Assembly (NCBI RefSeq): GCF_014805685.1
Contig: NC_060886.1
Span: forward strand, 25,302,608 to 25,366,607
Direction of reading: 5' to 3'
DNA: 64,000 nucleotides
Origin: Silurus meridionalis
Lineage: Eukaryota; Chordata; Actinopteri; Siluriformes; Siluridae
A model generated the notes under the pieces. That model was not told the DNA's origin and made no database searches. It saw only the letters and a program-made list of their open reading frames with translations. Shown here piece by piece: positions 10,801 to 22,750 of this stretch. Both the position numbers and the translations under genes were made by a program. Numbering within the stretch: position 1 is the stretch's first letter; every line of letters starts with the position of its first letter.

Positions 10801-13800
10801 TAAATGATTAACATTTCTATTTTTGAAAGCTTTATAACTTTACAGCATTTTTTCCACACCTGAAACTATGTACTTTACTGTATACTACCAAATACAACTT
10901 TTAAATATTTTTTAAAAGTAAAATCAAGTTTGAATCAATCTGATCCAGGTCAAAATTGCTGGATCAGTCAAAATCCTGTAATCCGAGTAAAGCCAGAGTA
11001 ATAATGATTACATAAACATTAATGCACCTGTACTGTGACTGTCAATACACATTGTAGTTCCTTGCTAAATACTTAATGATTATTCAAATAGATTGAATAA
11101 ATACATAATGCAAAGTAATGCTCTTTTGATCATTACAATGTAGACAAGAATATATAATGAACTCTATTAGCCATGCGTGACAAGCAATAATTTAACAGTT
11201 AAAAGAAAGCAACAAGGCATTTGCTGGCCACAAGAGTCAAGTCTTACTGGTCAGCTGAGCCAAATGAACTGACTTACTGTAAAGAGCCAGATTTCCATCA
11301 CAACTGTCGGCTCCACAGGTTCCCTCGACCCCTGAGCTAAACTATGCGGAGTGATTATTTTTACTGACTTCTATCTGAGGAATCTTGCTATAAAAAAAAA
11401 CAGTTATCCTCATCAAGGGCACCTAAATGTCACCACAAGGTCAAACATGGCACATAATGATATGGTAAATATACACACAAACACGTCATGATGTTGACAT
11501 CATCATAGCCTGCAGTTGCCCTCTGATCCAGTAAAGGATCCAACCGTGCAGGAGTTCACGACCTCGCACTCTATCAGCAGGGAGAGAGGAACAGTCACAG
11601 GAAGGAAGATTTGATTTATCACACTGGAAGTAATCTAAAAATAGATGCTCCTCATTATAGCAAAATTTTTTCACAAAGACATACACAGGCTACAAAAGTA
11701 CAACTTTTTTAAAGAGTGAAGTAGAGCTTTCTTCAAGAAGGTGTCAGAAAAAAACCAAACATAAATAATGCATGCACACTCACAAACCCACATGCACACA
11801 CTTCCAAAAGCAAACACAAACAAGGAATCACAAATTAATCTGGGGTGATTTTGCACGTTGAACAACACTACTGAATGGAGGCTTGAATGTCTGCTTTGTT
11901 TGTAGAGTGTGTGGGCATGTTTGATATCTTTGCAGGGACATTTGGCTGATCCGCACGAGGAAATGTGTTCTTTTCCCCAAAAAGATTTTGTGTCTTTTTT
12001 TCCCCTTTTTATGTCAGGGTTAAATTTAGATGAAACGTAGCACTAATTAGCTACTTTAGCAAGGATGATAAAGACAAATGTGCTAGTGGGGCTTTTCAAT
12101 GCCACACATTGTAGTTTGGTAACCAACTGAGCTTTCTAAAGTGACAAGGAGTCAGATAATTGTGCATTTTCTTCTCCAGAGATCTTCTGATTGCAGCATG
12201 TGGGAGCAGCCTGGGTCAAAACGAGGACAGCGATGATGAGGCAGGCCTCCAGTAATGGCTGACAAATGCACTACGCTTCATTTATATAAGCTATGGATGT
12301 TTGGTTCCTTTACTCAAGTGCATTAAAACACACTAATATGACTAAATTGAATGTTGCCACGCATACAGTGTGGACGCAAAAATAATGAAGCCGACAATGC
12401 ACAAGATACTAGTCTCTTGTATCTTTCTCTTTCCCTCTCTTTCTCTCTTTTTCAGTTCTCATTTTCCCTTGAGCAACATCTGTCAGTTTGTGGAATGTGC
12501 TTGCAACTTTACTGAGCAGTGTCCATGCAGTATTATCCCAAAGGGAATAAATCAGTTCAGGCTGAGGAAACACTCCGAACAAAATCAACAGATTGTGAAA
12601 TCCACCATGAATGACTTTCATATTAAGTTTTTATTCAAGTTTTATTCCTTTTTATGTGATCTTTAATTCAACTTCTTCCTTCAGTATCTAAAGACAGTGA
12701 TGCAGTCCTTTAGTCTAGTCTTTAGTCCAACTCTCTCAGTTTCTCATTGGTGCATCCTGCTCAAACAGATCAGCTTCTAAAGATTTCAAATTTATACTAA
12801 CACTGCCAGGAACGTCATAATGCTGCTCATCGCAATGATCACTAACATTGCAAGCCTATACGTAGGCAATGTTGCAACTGCATCATATATATGTTGTCTA
12901 TACTGTTTCTTATTATGTGACACTGAACAGAGGGACACAGAGTTTTCCCTTTGTTTCCAGGTATACTCCAGGCACTCTGTTTTCATGCATTGCAGACTGA
13001 TTAGAGATTCCAAACTGCCCATCCAAGGGGTCTCCTAACTTGTGCCCCCCAAGTTCCCTGGTATTTACTTCTAGAAAGGATCTAGCACTTTTGTTTTCAG
13101 AAACAAATTGCAGTAAAAGCTAACTTTTATGTTTAAGATGAGTGAAATATCATGTCATCTTATCTGCGTTTGCAATAATCATGTCCCCCAGTGATGTCTT
13201 AATGACAGACAAATCCTACCATTTCCCAGGAATAACGAAAACACCACAAATACTGCAGCCCCAGAATTGCTAGGCACAGTGGAAACATTTCAATGGAAAC
13301 ATATTGAAAGTGTTTCAGGATGGAGGTTTCCTTAAATACTGATTAGGGAACCTACTGGTGCTATAATTTACTTAGCAGCAATCAATAGTCTTCCCCTTTA
13401 ATTCGGGTGATTAGCAAACACAGGCCTCTGTATCAATGTCAAGCATTTTCGATCAGGCCTGGCAATGGCTTTCATATGCTGAAAGCAATATGTAAAATAG
13501 GAAGGTGTGCAGTATATATGAATAAATGGAGTAAAATAAGCAAACGATCAATAGCGACATCCTATCACACACTGACAGTGTGTATTCGCCTCTGTGTAAA
13601 ATATTTTATTCATGATTCACATTCAATCTGTGTAATCAGTGCTAATTTTACTCTTATATTCCTTAGCACTTTTTATGAGCCTAATTGCCATAAATTTGAT
13701 ATCCATAATCACTCTTGAATTTAATTCAAGATAAATCCCCAGTTTGTGTCAGTGCTCTCAATCAGTATGTTATTGTTCTATAGTAGGAGTTTAACATCTG

Positions 13801-14185
13801 TTATTTACTGTTATCTAACACTACGGCTTCAAACGCTCTATACTTCAATTTGCATTATGTTCAGAATGTCATTTTGTAAAAAAAAAAGAGATATGTGTTT
13901 GGATATAATTAAACGAAACCACCGCGTTACCATAACCAACAAGATATTCTTTTGGGTAATGGACCATTTTCTGTACAGCGGTGACACTGACACAATAAAG
14001 TCAATGCTGATGTCTTTCTCAGGCCCAGCAATGTTGATGTAATTTTTAAACATTTTAAACTAAGTCCCTATTGCTACTCGTGATCAGAAGCTAATCCTGG
14101 AGAAGGACCAGGAAGGTCTAATATATCCAGTGCATGGGGAAAGATAAGTACACCAACAGGGAAGGTGTGTCACTAAAAGTGTCTT
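10801..14185. other. Intronic stretch, no supported gene
   Basis: Mostly AT-rich. A minus-strand segment near 11577-11500 follows a good polypyrimidine acceptor but ends in stops without a donor. A short stretch near 13950-14030 resembles a dispersed fish repeat I could not name. Confidence 0.4.
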
Positions 14186-14965
14186 GAGAATGAGCCATCA
14201 ATAATCTATATCCATATATACATATAGGTTTGTGGCTGCATTGAAACCTCCACCGTGCTTTGCCATTGCCTACAGACACTCTTATTGCACCGCACTCCAG
14301 CCCTTTGGTAACACAGCCATATTTCTGCTACAGCCAAATATTTCATATTTTGATGCACCAGCCCAAAGCACCTGCTGCAATTTTCTACACCTCAGTTCCT
14401 ATGTTTTTATGCATAGTTTAGTTTTGTTTCCACATCAGAGGTATTGCCTGTTGCCAAGCAATTCCTCCATATAGACCACTAATGGCAGAATTCTCCAGAC
14501 AGTAAATGGGTATACCTGGGTCCCACTGGTTTCTGCCAGTTCTTTGCTGGTGGCACTGTGGACATCTAATGTTAAAAGGCAGTAAGAATCTGTGTCTTTC
14601 ATTCTCTGCATGTATTTTCTTTGGCTGACCAGTGCATCTACAGTCCTCAACATTGCTTATATACTTGTACTTTTTTAAAATAGCATGAACAGGACATCTT
14701 GAAACCTCAGTCTGCTTTAAAGTCTGCCTGGGAAATGATGCAGTATAACTATATTGTGTCTTGTTGCTGTGCTCAGTCTTGCTATGGTGTATGTCCTGTG
14801 ACATGACACAGTGTACAAAGTGTGCACCTGTAAGAACTGATGCTGGTTTGTACCTTAATACTAGTCACACCAAACATTGATTAGATTTAGATTTTTCTTT
14901 TATTCGCTCTCTTTGCATTTTGTAAAATATATATTTTTGAAAGCATTACTTTATAGCACTTCTTC
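14186..14965 (-). mobile_element. Tc1/mariner-like transposon remnant
   Basis: Minus-strand frames at 14804-14418 encode KKYKYISNVEDCRCTGQPKK, then ELAETSGTQVYPFTVWRILP in the overlapping frame, then LYGGIAWQQAIPL. This is the HTH linker and start of the catalytic domain of a Tc1 transposase. Frame changes and stops make it inactive. Confidence 0.8.
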
Positions 14966-15516
14966 ACATTTGCCTACAACCTTATAAATATTTGAAGAAA
15001 AAAAAAATGAGAATAATAAATATATCAGTCAAGTCATTGGGGCTTGCCAATGGAGTCAGAGTCAAGAGCAAGCATGACAGTAGGGCAAGACCAAGACAAG
15101 ATCAACACTACACGCTGCTGTCAAGACTGAGATTTGATGTTCATATGTGGTAATTTATGTGGTAATGTACTCAGTCACAATTTTCAAGCAGGACTTGTCC
15201 GGTTCATGCAAGAAAAAAATGACACAGCTTTGCACAGTATAGGCAAGTTATGCCTGTTAAAAACAGGTTAATTGCTTGTGAGTGACGATTATTATTGATA
15301 CATGTCAGGAAATAGTGCAAACACACACAACAACCCACACCCTGAAGACTGTGCTTGGACAATTGGTTAAAGTGCTGAGTTAAGAATCTTATTAACACTC
15401 TGAGACAATTAAAGAAAACCACATCTTGTACTTCCTTCTTTCCCTTTGTATAATCCTAGCAGTAGGGCATACACACAAATGTTGATTCAAATAGTATCTA
15501 TCTGTAGAGCCACAGC

Positions 15517-15569
<53 letters not shown>

Positions 15570-16608
15570 GCGCAGGCGTCTTATCAGGCCACTGCAGGGA
15601 GCTGCATTTGAAATGACTGTGAGTGACGCATAATGAGCCACCGAAACAGTGCTGCTTCAGTTCGCCAGCTAAATCACAGCAGTTCCACGAGCCCAATCCT
15701 CACCACCCCCGGGTTAACTCCTCGAAATGATGGAAAGCTTAGCTTTCTGTCTGATCTAGAATTTATTTTTCAGACCCCAAATCTTAGGAGTTACGTAAGA
15801 CCAGCTGTTATTATGTAATCGGCATTATGTCTTTCTTTGATGCCGGGTTCCTATGCAAGTCTGAAGATGTGCATGAGTGTGTACAGGTGAAAACGCATCA
15901 TGTAAACAGTTTGTGAACAGTTGGGCTTCGATTACATCATTCACTCTGATTCTGGGAGAAAGTTTTATTGAAAGTCAGTTTCACGTAGCTGTGCAAAACA
16001 CAGCCGTGATATAATGCTGTGAATACCAGAACAGTGTTTCAACTAATTGTCTAATTTTCACGCTTTTCCTTTTTAAAGTGCCCCTCCACTGCATAGTTTA
16101 TTCGGCTCTCAAACTAAATTAGTCTGAAGGACATTACTCAATTAGCATGAATCATATTACTTTTCACCATCCATCTCCATGAGTGCATTTTTATCTCGGG
16201 CTAATGGAGCTGATCGCGTCCTATTAAAAATTCTGTCAAGCCAATGCATGCACACAAAACACCTTTTATTACATGCTAAATAAACAAACTCATAAACAAT
16301 ACACTGAATCTCGCATGTTGCACCTAAAGTAGTCTTTTTTAACCCCCTGCTGATATCTGCCAACAGAGTTCTAGACAGGTGCCCATTTCCTGTTTCATTT
16401 CTACTTTGTGGTTTGGTCACTATATAAACAAATGGTTTTGTTGTGAAGTCTTCCAATTCCATAGACTTTGCTATTTGCTATTTTTATGTGTCTAGATTAA
16501 AATTTTATATAAATGTGTTTGACCATTCTTTAGATTTTACAATTAATGCCAGTACCATGTTTAAACATTGCCAACTATTTGAAATTGTGGTTCAATAAAT
16601 GAACAATT
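14966..16608. other. Intronic stretch with homeodomain-core-rich segment
   Basis: Apart from the CA tract at 15520, no repeat family is recognised. The 15.9-16.3 kb part has several TAAT/ATTA cores, such as ACTAATTGTCTAATTTTC and CTCAATTAGCATGAATCA, and looks unlike the surrounding debris. It could be regulatory, but conservation cannot be judged from one sequence. Confidence 0.3.
15520..15566. repeat. (CA)n microsatellite
   Basis: About 23 CA units. Confidence 0.98.
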
Positions 16609-16851
16609 AAACATATTTCTTTTCGGCTTCTCACATTAGGGTTCGCCACAGTGGACCATCCGCATGTTTGATTTGGCACGTTTTTACGCTGGATGCCCTT
16701 CCTAACGCAACCCTCCCCATTTAGCCGGGCTTGGGACCAGCACTAAGGCTTGTGCAACCCTAATGGCTGGGGTCGGTTCCCTGACCTGGGATCGAACCCG
16801 GGCTGCAGCGGTGAGAGCGCAGCATCCTAACCACTAGACCACCAGGAAACC
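16609..16851 (-). mobile_element. tRNA-Glu SINE with RTE tail, long subtype
   Basis: Minus-strand SINE whose tRNA-Glu-like head reads from the right edge (TGGTGGTCTAGTGGTTAGGA). The body matches the 5' end of the RTE LINE at 19561, and the 3' end matches the RTE tail. Flanking direct repeats are TCAATAAATGAACAATT at 16592-16608 and TCAATAAATTAACAATT at 16852-16868, one mismatch in 17. It keeps a CCATTAGGG...CACAAGCC segment that the two 224-bp copies lack. Confidence 0.9.
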
Positions 16852-16884
16852 TCAATAAATTAACAATTGACTAATCAAATCTTT

Positions 16885-16985
16885 GGCTGGGAGAGGTCTT
16901 GCTGCTGAAGTATAACTACATTGTTTCTTGTTGCTGTGCTCTGTCTTACCCTGGTGTGGTGACCTGTGACCTGAAACAGTCTTCC
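16885..16985 (-). mobile_element. Tc1 fragment
   Basis: About 100 bases closely similar to 14725-14815 of the minus-strand Tc1 copy (shared TTCTTGTTGCTGTGCTC and GTGACCTG-like segments). Isolated fragment. Confidence 0.55.
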
Positions 16986-17189
16986 CCAACTTTGGAAAAG
17001 TCTGAAGCAGAGTTTGGCTGTTCCTCAGCCAGGTTTAATGGCTGTTACAGTTGATGATGTGACTCTAATCTTACAAAAAGACCAAGACAATAAACCCAGC
17101 ACATGGATCCTAGACTCTGAGTCTGGTTCGTTCTAGTGAAATTATTATAAGCAATAATGAACACTTGTTTATGATTAAAATCTAAGAGC

Positions 17190-17192
<3 letters not shown>

Positions 17193-17236
<44 letters not shown>

Positions 17237-17238
17237 CA
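17193..17238. repeat. (CT)n microsatellite
   Basis: CT tract of about 22 units with one interruption. Confidence 0.96.
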
Positions 17239-18058
17239 TATACATAACTACACTGGTACCAGTTCTAGTATCAGCCAAGATTTATTATCATTAGTAATAA
17301 AGATAAAGACTGGTTTAAGTAGGCTGATGGGAGGTGGTTTGCCTTAAATGTAGCCTTGAAAGCATAAAATCAAGAGAATGTATGGTGCCTGAAGGATTAT
17401 GCAGTTTTAGAAACATTTATATACAATTAAAGCATGCAAATAAAGCCATTATAATCATTTTTAATTGCACTGCAAATTTGATAAAAAATATATATATTTA
17501 TTTTGATTGTAAATCATCTATTTGCTCAATAATTAGACTCATTTTTGAGTCACTGGTGCCTTAAAACCTGATGTGTAGATAAATAAAATCACTCAATATC
17601 ACTTTACACTTTGATTTTGTTCAAAAGTCTGAATTTTGTTGTTCGAACAAAAAATGACAACCCCACTTTTTTTAAGCATTACATCCAGCTTGTGGCCCCG
17701 TCCTGTAGGAATACAGGTAAAAGTAAAGGTAAAGAATGAAGGTAATCCATTTTTTTGCGGCACCAATTAACATTAACATAATAAAGAATAAAACATTTTT
17801 AATTATGCCTTAAACTTACACATATTATATATATATATATTTAAATAAAGAAAGGACATCGTGAATAAGTGTGTGTATTGTTGAAGGTTTTTTCACCTCT
17901 TATAAATTTATATATATTTGTAATAAAAATGGTCAAACAAAAATGCAAGCTGCATTAATACATTAATACATAATTAATACATTTAGTGGCATTAAAATGA
18001 ATTTGCATTAATGTGTTACTAATTTGTTCATTTTGACAGCCCTAGTAAAAAAAAGTAA

Positions 18059-18063
<5 letters not shown>
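17239..18063. other. AT-rich intronic stretch
   Basis: Very AT-rich with short AT runs near 17825-17842. No gene or element recognised. Confidence 0.5.

Positions 18064-18127
<64 letters not shown>
18064..18127. repeat. (AT)n microsatellite
   Basis: About 31 uninterrupted AT units. Confidence 0.98.
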
Positions 18128-18129
<2 letters not shown>

Positions 18130-18661
18130 AAATTTACAACTGAATATTACCATGATATGGGTATAATAGTTCATGACTTGTACTAAAACTAAATGAAAGG
18201 CTAAATAACTAATTTTTATTGCATTGCTTTAGTGTTAGAAAGATTTGTTAAGACCTTCTGTTTTACCTGTTATATCTAAAGACCTTTATTGCTAGAGTGC
18301 AGGTGTTTAAACTGCAGTCTATAAAACATACTTTACCTGACTGCTGACAGAATTCAATTCCACCAATCATTCTCTTCATTGCACTTTGATTACCACTATA
18401 AGCAAGTCTTGAATGATCGCTTTTCTGTTCCTTTTTCAGCACTGGAAAATGTTTTGAAATGTTCCTGGTAATCACACATTTGCTGCAGTGGTGCTGGATA
18501 GAGATCAGGCTGATAAAATGATAGAGTATTCCTTCAATTTTTCTTTTTTTTTAAAGGACCAAATAGATCAAGGGATCACTGAGAATGTAAGGCATTTAAC
18601 AAATGTGTTTTTATAATTTTTTTAAGGCTCAATCTTAAAAAAAATGGTTTAACAAATAATA

Positions 18662-18718
<57 letters not shown>

Positions 18719-18733
18719 TATATATATATATAT

Positions 18734-18796
<63 letters not shown>
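18662..18796. repeat. Long (AT)n microsatellite
   Basis: About 135 bases of AT repeat broken by two GATA interruptions near 18717 and 18735. It sits 170 bases from ccdc148 exon 2, on its 3' (intron 2) side. Confidence 0.98.
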
Positions 18797-18797
<1 letters not shown>

Positions 18798-18967
18798 CAC
18801 TTAATTTAGGGCACAAGAGTAGAAAAACATTGATGAGAATGAGAAATGTGCCCTGACAGACTAAAAGCAAATATGATACATGGAGATAAGTGACACTTGA
18901 GTGATTGCTAAATAGGGCACAGTAGTATTGAGAATAACAGTCGAATTACCCATTACTCTGTTCTTAC

Positions 18968-19086
18968 CTTGTGTTCAATCTTCTCTGAGTACTGCTTTTT
19001 GGCCTCCACCATAGCCTGAAGCTTGTCATACTGAACAGGCTTGCATTTGATTCCCAATTCATTCTTTACTCTCTGCGTCAAGTCCT
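18968..19086 (-). CDS. ccdc148: ccdc148-like gene, second coding exon
   Basis: A 119-nt minus-strand exon. The acceptor is a pyrimidine-rich CTCTCCTATTCAG (AG at 19088-19087) and the donor is AAG/GTAAGA (GT at 18967-18966). It begins with the last two bases of a Glu codon split with exon 1, encodes model residues 20-58 and ends in phase 0. It reads DLTQRVKNELGIKCKPVQY, then DKLQAMVEAKKQ. The pattern KNE..IK.KPV.Y..L.A..EAKK is what I recall of the CCDC148 N-terminus. Charged and probably helical, with no membrane segment. Function of the family is not established. Confidence 0.8.
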
Positions 19087-19229
19087 CTGAATAGGAGAGC
19101 ACAAAGACAACCATCACACACCATACACATGAACATGGACTACACAGCAAACCACTTCGTCAGTCTTTATTGACAATCTGCATCCTCCTTTTGTACCACC
19201 ACTGTTATATGGTGCTTGAGTTTAGGTAC

Positions 19230-19345
19230 ACAACCATCAGGGGGTTTGTAGGTTGGTAGTGGCTCATCAGTTTAATCTCTGGGTTATATATTAGAAGGTC
19301 AGGGATTTAGGCCCAACACTGCAAAGCTGCCACTGTTGGACTGTT
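19230..19345 (+). mobile_element. SINE fragment
   Basis: Short degraded copy of the tRNA-derived SINE seen at 5548 (GTGGCTCATCAGTTTAAT, AGAAGGTCAGG, CAAAGCTGCCACTGTTGG). The 3' half is missing. Confidence 0.6.
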
Positions 19346-19560
19346 CTTTCTATTTCTTTAATAATATCGTAAATGGTGCTGTTCCAAATTTCTTTTTCAA
19401 ATAATCCAATCAAAGTCCCCAAGTTATAGTTTTTGTACCTTGGTCTTCATGATGACATTTGACTCTGGGATCTTTCCAAAACAGATTTAAGTATATTATG
19501 AATTAACATGTGATACTTTCACTTCTACTCTATTTAAACCATTATGTAACAACTGATTAA

Positions 19561-22119
19561 TGATTAACCCAGCCATTAGGGAGGCACAAGCCAGTGCACT
19601 CTTAGTGCCGGTCCCAAGCCTGGATAAATGGGGAGGGTTGCGTTAGGAAGGGCATCCAGCGTAAAACATGTGCCAAATCAAATATGCGGATCACAAATAA
19701 GACTTTCATACCGGATCGGTCGAGGCCCGGGTTAACAACGACCGCCACAGGTATCGTTACCCGACAGGGTACCGGTGAAAATTGGGCTACTGTTGGCCGA
19801 AGGAGGAGAAGGAGAGGAGGAAGACGTCTACAGAGACAGAAGGAAAAGGAGAAGTGTAGGAGAGTGGAGGTTCGGGTTGGTACTTTAAATGTTGGTACTA
19901 TGACTGGTAAAGGGAGAGAGATAGCTGATATGATGGAGAGGAGAAAGGTAGATATGTTGTGTGTTCAGGAGACCAAGTGAAAAGGGAGTAAGGCCAGAAA
20001 CATTGGAGGTGGATTTAAACTGTTCTATTATGGTGTGGATGGAAAGAGAAATGGTGTAGGGGTAATTCTGAAGGAAGAGTACAGTAAGTGTATAGTGGAG
20101 GTGAAGAGAGTTTCTGAAAGGGTGATGATCGTGAAGCTGGAAATTGAAGGGTGATGATAATGGTGGTCGGTAGGATGGTTTTGGAGGATTGGGTAACTAC
20201 TGCAAGAGTGATGAGGGAGGCAGCTAGAAAAGTACTTGGTGTGACATCTGGAAATAGAAAGGAAGACAAAGAGACATGGTGGTGGAATGAGGAAGTGCAG
20301 GAGAGCATAAGGAGAAAGAGGTTGGCAAAACAGAAGTGGGATCGTCAAAGTGATAAAGTAGGCAGGAGTACAAGGAGATGCGGAAGCAGGTAAATAGGGA
20401 TGTGGCAAAAGCTAAGGAAAAGGCATATGAGGAGCTGTATGAGAGGTTGGACACTAAGGGAGGAGAAAAGTTTGTACCGATTGGCCAGGCAGAGGGACCG
20501 AGCTGGGAAGGATGTGTTGCAAGTTAGAGCAATAAATGATGGAGATGGAAATGTGTTGACTAGTGAGGAGAGTGTGTTGAGAAGGGAGTATTTTGGGCAG
20601 CTGATGAATGAGGAAAATCAGAGAGAGAGAAGATTTGATGATGTGGCGTTGGTAAAGCAGGATGTGGATAGGATTAGTAAGGAGAAAGTGAGAGCAGCGA
20701 TTAAGGGGATGAAGAGTGGAAAGTCGGTTGGACCAGATGACATACCGGTAGAAGCGTGGAGATGTTTAGGAGAGATGGGAGTGGAGTTTTTAAGAAAGAT
20801 TTGCAGACCTGCAGTAACTACAGGGGATTTAAGTTGATCAGTCACACCATGAAGATATGGGAAAGAGTAGTGGAAGCCAGGCTGAGAGAAGAGGTGACCA
20901 TCTGTGAGCAACAGTATGGTTTCATGCCGAGGAAGAGCACCACAGATGCCTTATTTGCTTTGAGAATGTTGATGGAGAAGTATAGAGAAGGACAGAAGGA
21001 ATTGCATTGTGTATTTGTGGATTTAGAGAAAGCGTACGACAGAGTGCCAAGAGAAGAGTTGTGGTATTGTATGAGGAAGTCTGGTGTGTCAGAGAAGTAT
21101 GTGAGGGTGGTGCAGGACATGTATGAGGACAGTGTGACAGCAGTGAAGTGTGCAGTAGGAACGACAGACTGGTTCAGGGTGAAGGTTGGACTGCATCAAG
21201 GATCGGCCCTGAGCCCTTTCCTGTTTGCAGTGGTGATGGACAGGTTGACGGACAAAGTCAGACAGGAGTCTCCCTGGACTATGATGTTTGCGGATGATAT
21301 TGTTAATTGTGGTGAGAGTAGTGAGCAGGTTGAGAAGAGCCTGGAGAGGTGGAGATATGCGCTGGAGAGAAGGGGAATTAAAGTCAGTAGTAGTAAGACA
21401 GAGTACATGTGCGTAAATGAGAGGGAAGGCAGTGCAGTGGTGCGGTTGCAGGGAGAAGAGGTGGAGAAGGTGGAGGAGTTTAGGTAGCTGGGGTCAACAG
21501 TGCAATGTAATGGAGAGTGTGTTAGGAAAGTAAAGAAAAGAGTGCAGGCAGGGTGGAGTGGGTGGAGAAGAATGACAGGAGTGATTTGTGATAGTAGGGT
21601 ATCTGCAAGAATGAAAGGGAAAGTTTATAGGACTGTGGTGAGACCTGCGATGTTGTATGGTTTAGAGACAGTGGCATTGAGTAAAAGACAGGAGGCGGAG
21701 CTGGAGTTTGCAGAGCTGAAGATGTTAAGGTTTTCGTTGGGAGTGACGAGGATGGACAGGATTAGAAATGAGGGAGTGACGAGGGAGTGACGAGGATGGA
21801 CAGGATTAGAAATTAGGGACAGCCCATGTAGGATGTTTTGGTGACAAGGTGAGGGAGGCGAGATTGAGATGGTTTGGACATGTGCAGAGGAGGGACATGA
21901 GTTATATTGGTAGAAGAATGCTGAGGATGGAGCCACCAGGAAGGAGGAAAAGAGGAAGGCCAAGAAGGAGGTTCATGGATGTGGTGAGGGAAGACATGCA
22001 GGTAGTTGGTGTGAAAGAGGCAGATGTAGAGGACAGGGTGGTATGGAGACGGATGATCCGCTGTGGCGACCCCTAATGGGAGCAGCCGAAAGAAGAAGAA
22101 GAAGAAGAAGAAGAAGAAG
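19561..22119 (+). mobile_element. RTE-clade LINE, both ends present, internally deleted
   Basis: Flanked by target-site duplications ATGTAACAACTGATTAA (19544-19560) and ATGTAAAAACTGATTAA (22120-22136), so both element ends are present. ORF start at 19684; the endonuclease N-terminus is at about 19876-19977 (VGTLNVGTMTGKGREIADMM, VDMLCVQETK), followed by a stop. Most of the endonuclease is lost near 20150. Reverse transcriptase spans about 20540-21487, with GLHQGSALSPFLFAVVMDRL and the catalytic FADD at 21287-21298; another deletion lies near 20800. A stop replaces the Tyr of the usual KYLGSTV at 21485. The C-terminal domain (RWFGHVQRRD, DDPL-less end) closes at 22076. Tail is (GAA)n. Clade assigned from resemblance to BovB/RTE proteins. 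Antisense to ccdc148, inside intron 1. Confidence 0.93.
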
Positions 22120-22686
22120 ATGTAAAAACTGATTAAAAAAATACTATTAAAAAAATATTTCACAGGAACCTCAGTTTGATGGGTTTATAAATTCATACAA
22201 AAATTGGAGATGTGGAAATGTCAATGGAAAGTGAATACTTATGCAAAGCACAGTAAATGAGAATGTGCCTTGTTTTCCATAAAAAGACCTGAATATTTCG
22301 CTGTGTTAGCACAAAACAGTAAAATCTGTATGGATGTATAAAGATAATGAAAATGATATGGATAGAATAGAGAAGATGGAAAAACCTAGGAGAATAAAGG
22401 AGATTAATAAACAGTCTGTATTGCTTTCAGTGAACTCCAGTAAAAAAAAAAAAGAGCTATGTCACAAAGGCACTCTATCACACAGTAGTCGCTCATACAG
22501 GTCTGCACTTCAGTCAGTGTTACCGCTGGCAATGGCACAATAATCTGCCCATTTTCAAATTGCTCTGTGCTGCAGACTGCAGGTCACATTCACTCGAGAC
22601 GCTGCTTCAGGAGCACCTGCACACCAGTCTCCAATCTTCCTGAGTGAAAAGGGGAAAGAAAGCTCAAGTCCATTGGTTCACCTTAC

Positions 22687-22747
22687 CTACGTTCTCGGCA
22701 CGGTGAGTCGACAAAAAGGCACGCAGGTCCCTCCCACTCATCTCTTG
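22687..22747 (-). CDS. ccdc148: ccdc148-like gene, first coding exon (start codon)
   Basis: A 61-nt minus-strand exon after a CTCGTTTCAG acceptor (AG at 22749-22748) and before a GTAG/GTAAGG donor (GT at 22686-22685). The ATG at 22741-22739 has G at -3 and opens MSGRDLRAFLSTHRAENV. The trailing G joins the AG of exon 2 to form Glu19. I chose this ATG because the family N-terminus recalled from human starts only about 14 residues before KNE, and 24 residues precede it here. The six bases before the ATG are then 5' UTR, so at least one upstream non-coding exon is expected, probably near 28.5 kb. Intron 1 is 3.6 kb and contains the RTE LINE. Confidence 0.72.
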
Positions 22748-22750
22748 CTG

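Noticed and set aside
11486..11686. Minus-strand frame after a strong pyrimidine-rich acceptor.
   Set aside because: No donor before the stop, and no similarity to the CCDC148 sequence expected between exons 2 and 3, which already join with the right spacing.
15633..15818. Plus-strand 61-codon frame rich in Ser and Pro (MSHRNSAASVRQLNHSSS).
   Set aside because: No splice donor, no known domain, and it lies inside the minus-strand gene's intron.
18325..18444. Minus-strand open segment with a TTTTCCAG acceptor and CAG/GTAAAG donor just downstream of ccdc148 exon 2.
   Set aside because: In the phase set by exon 2 it hits TGA at the second codon, and exon 2 joins exon 3 well without it.
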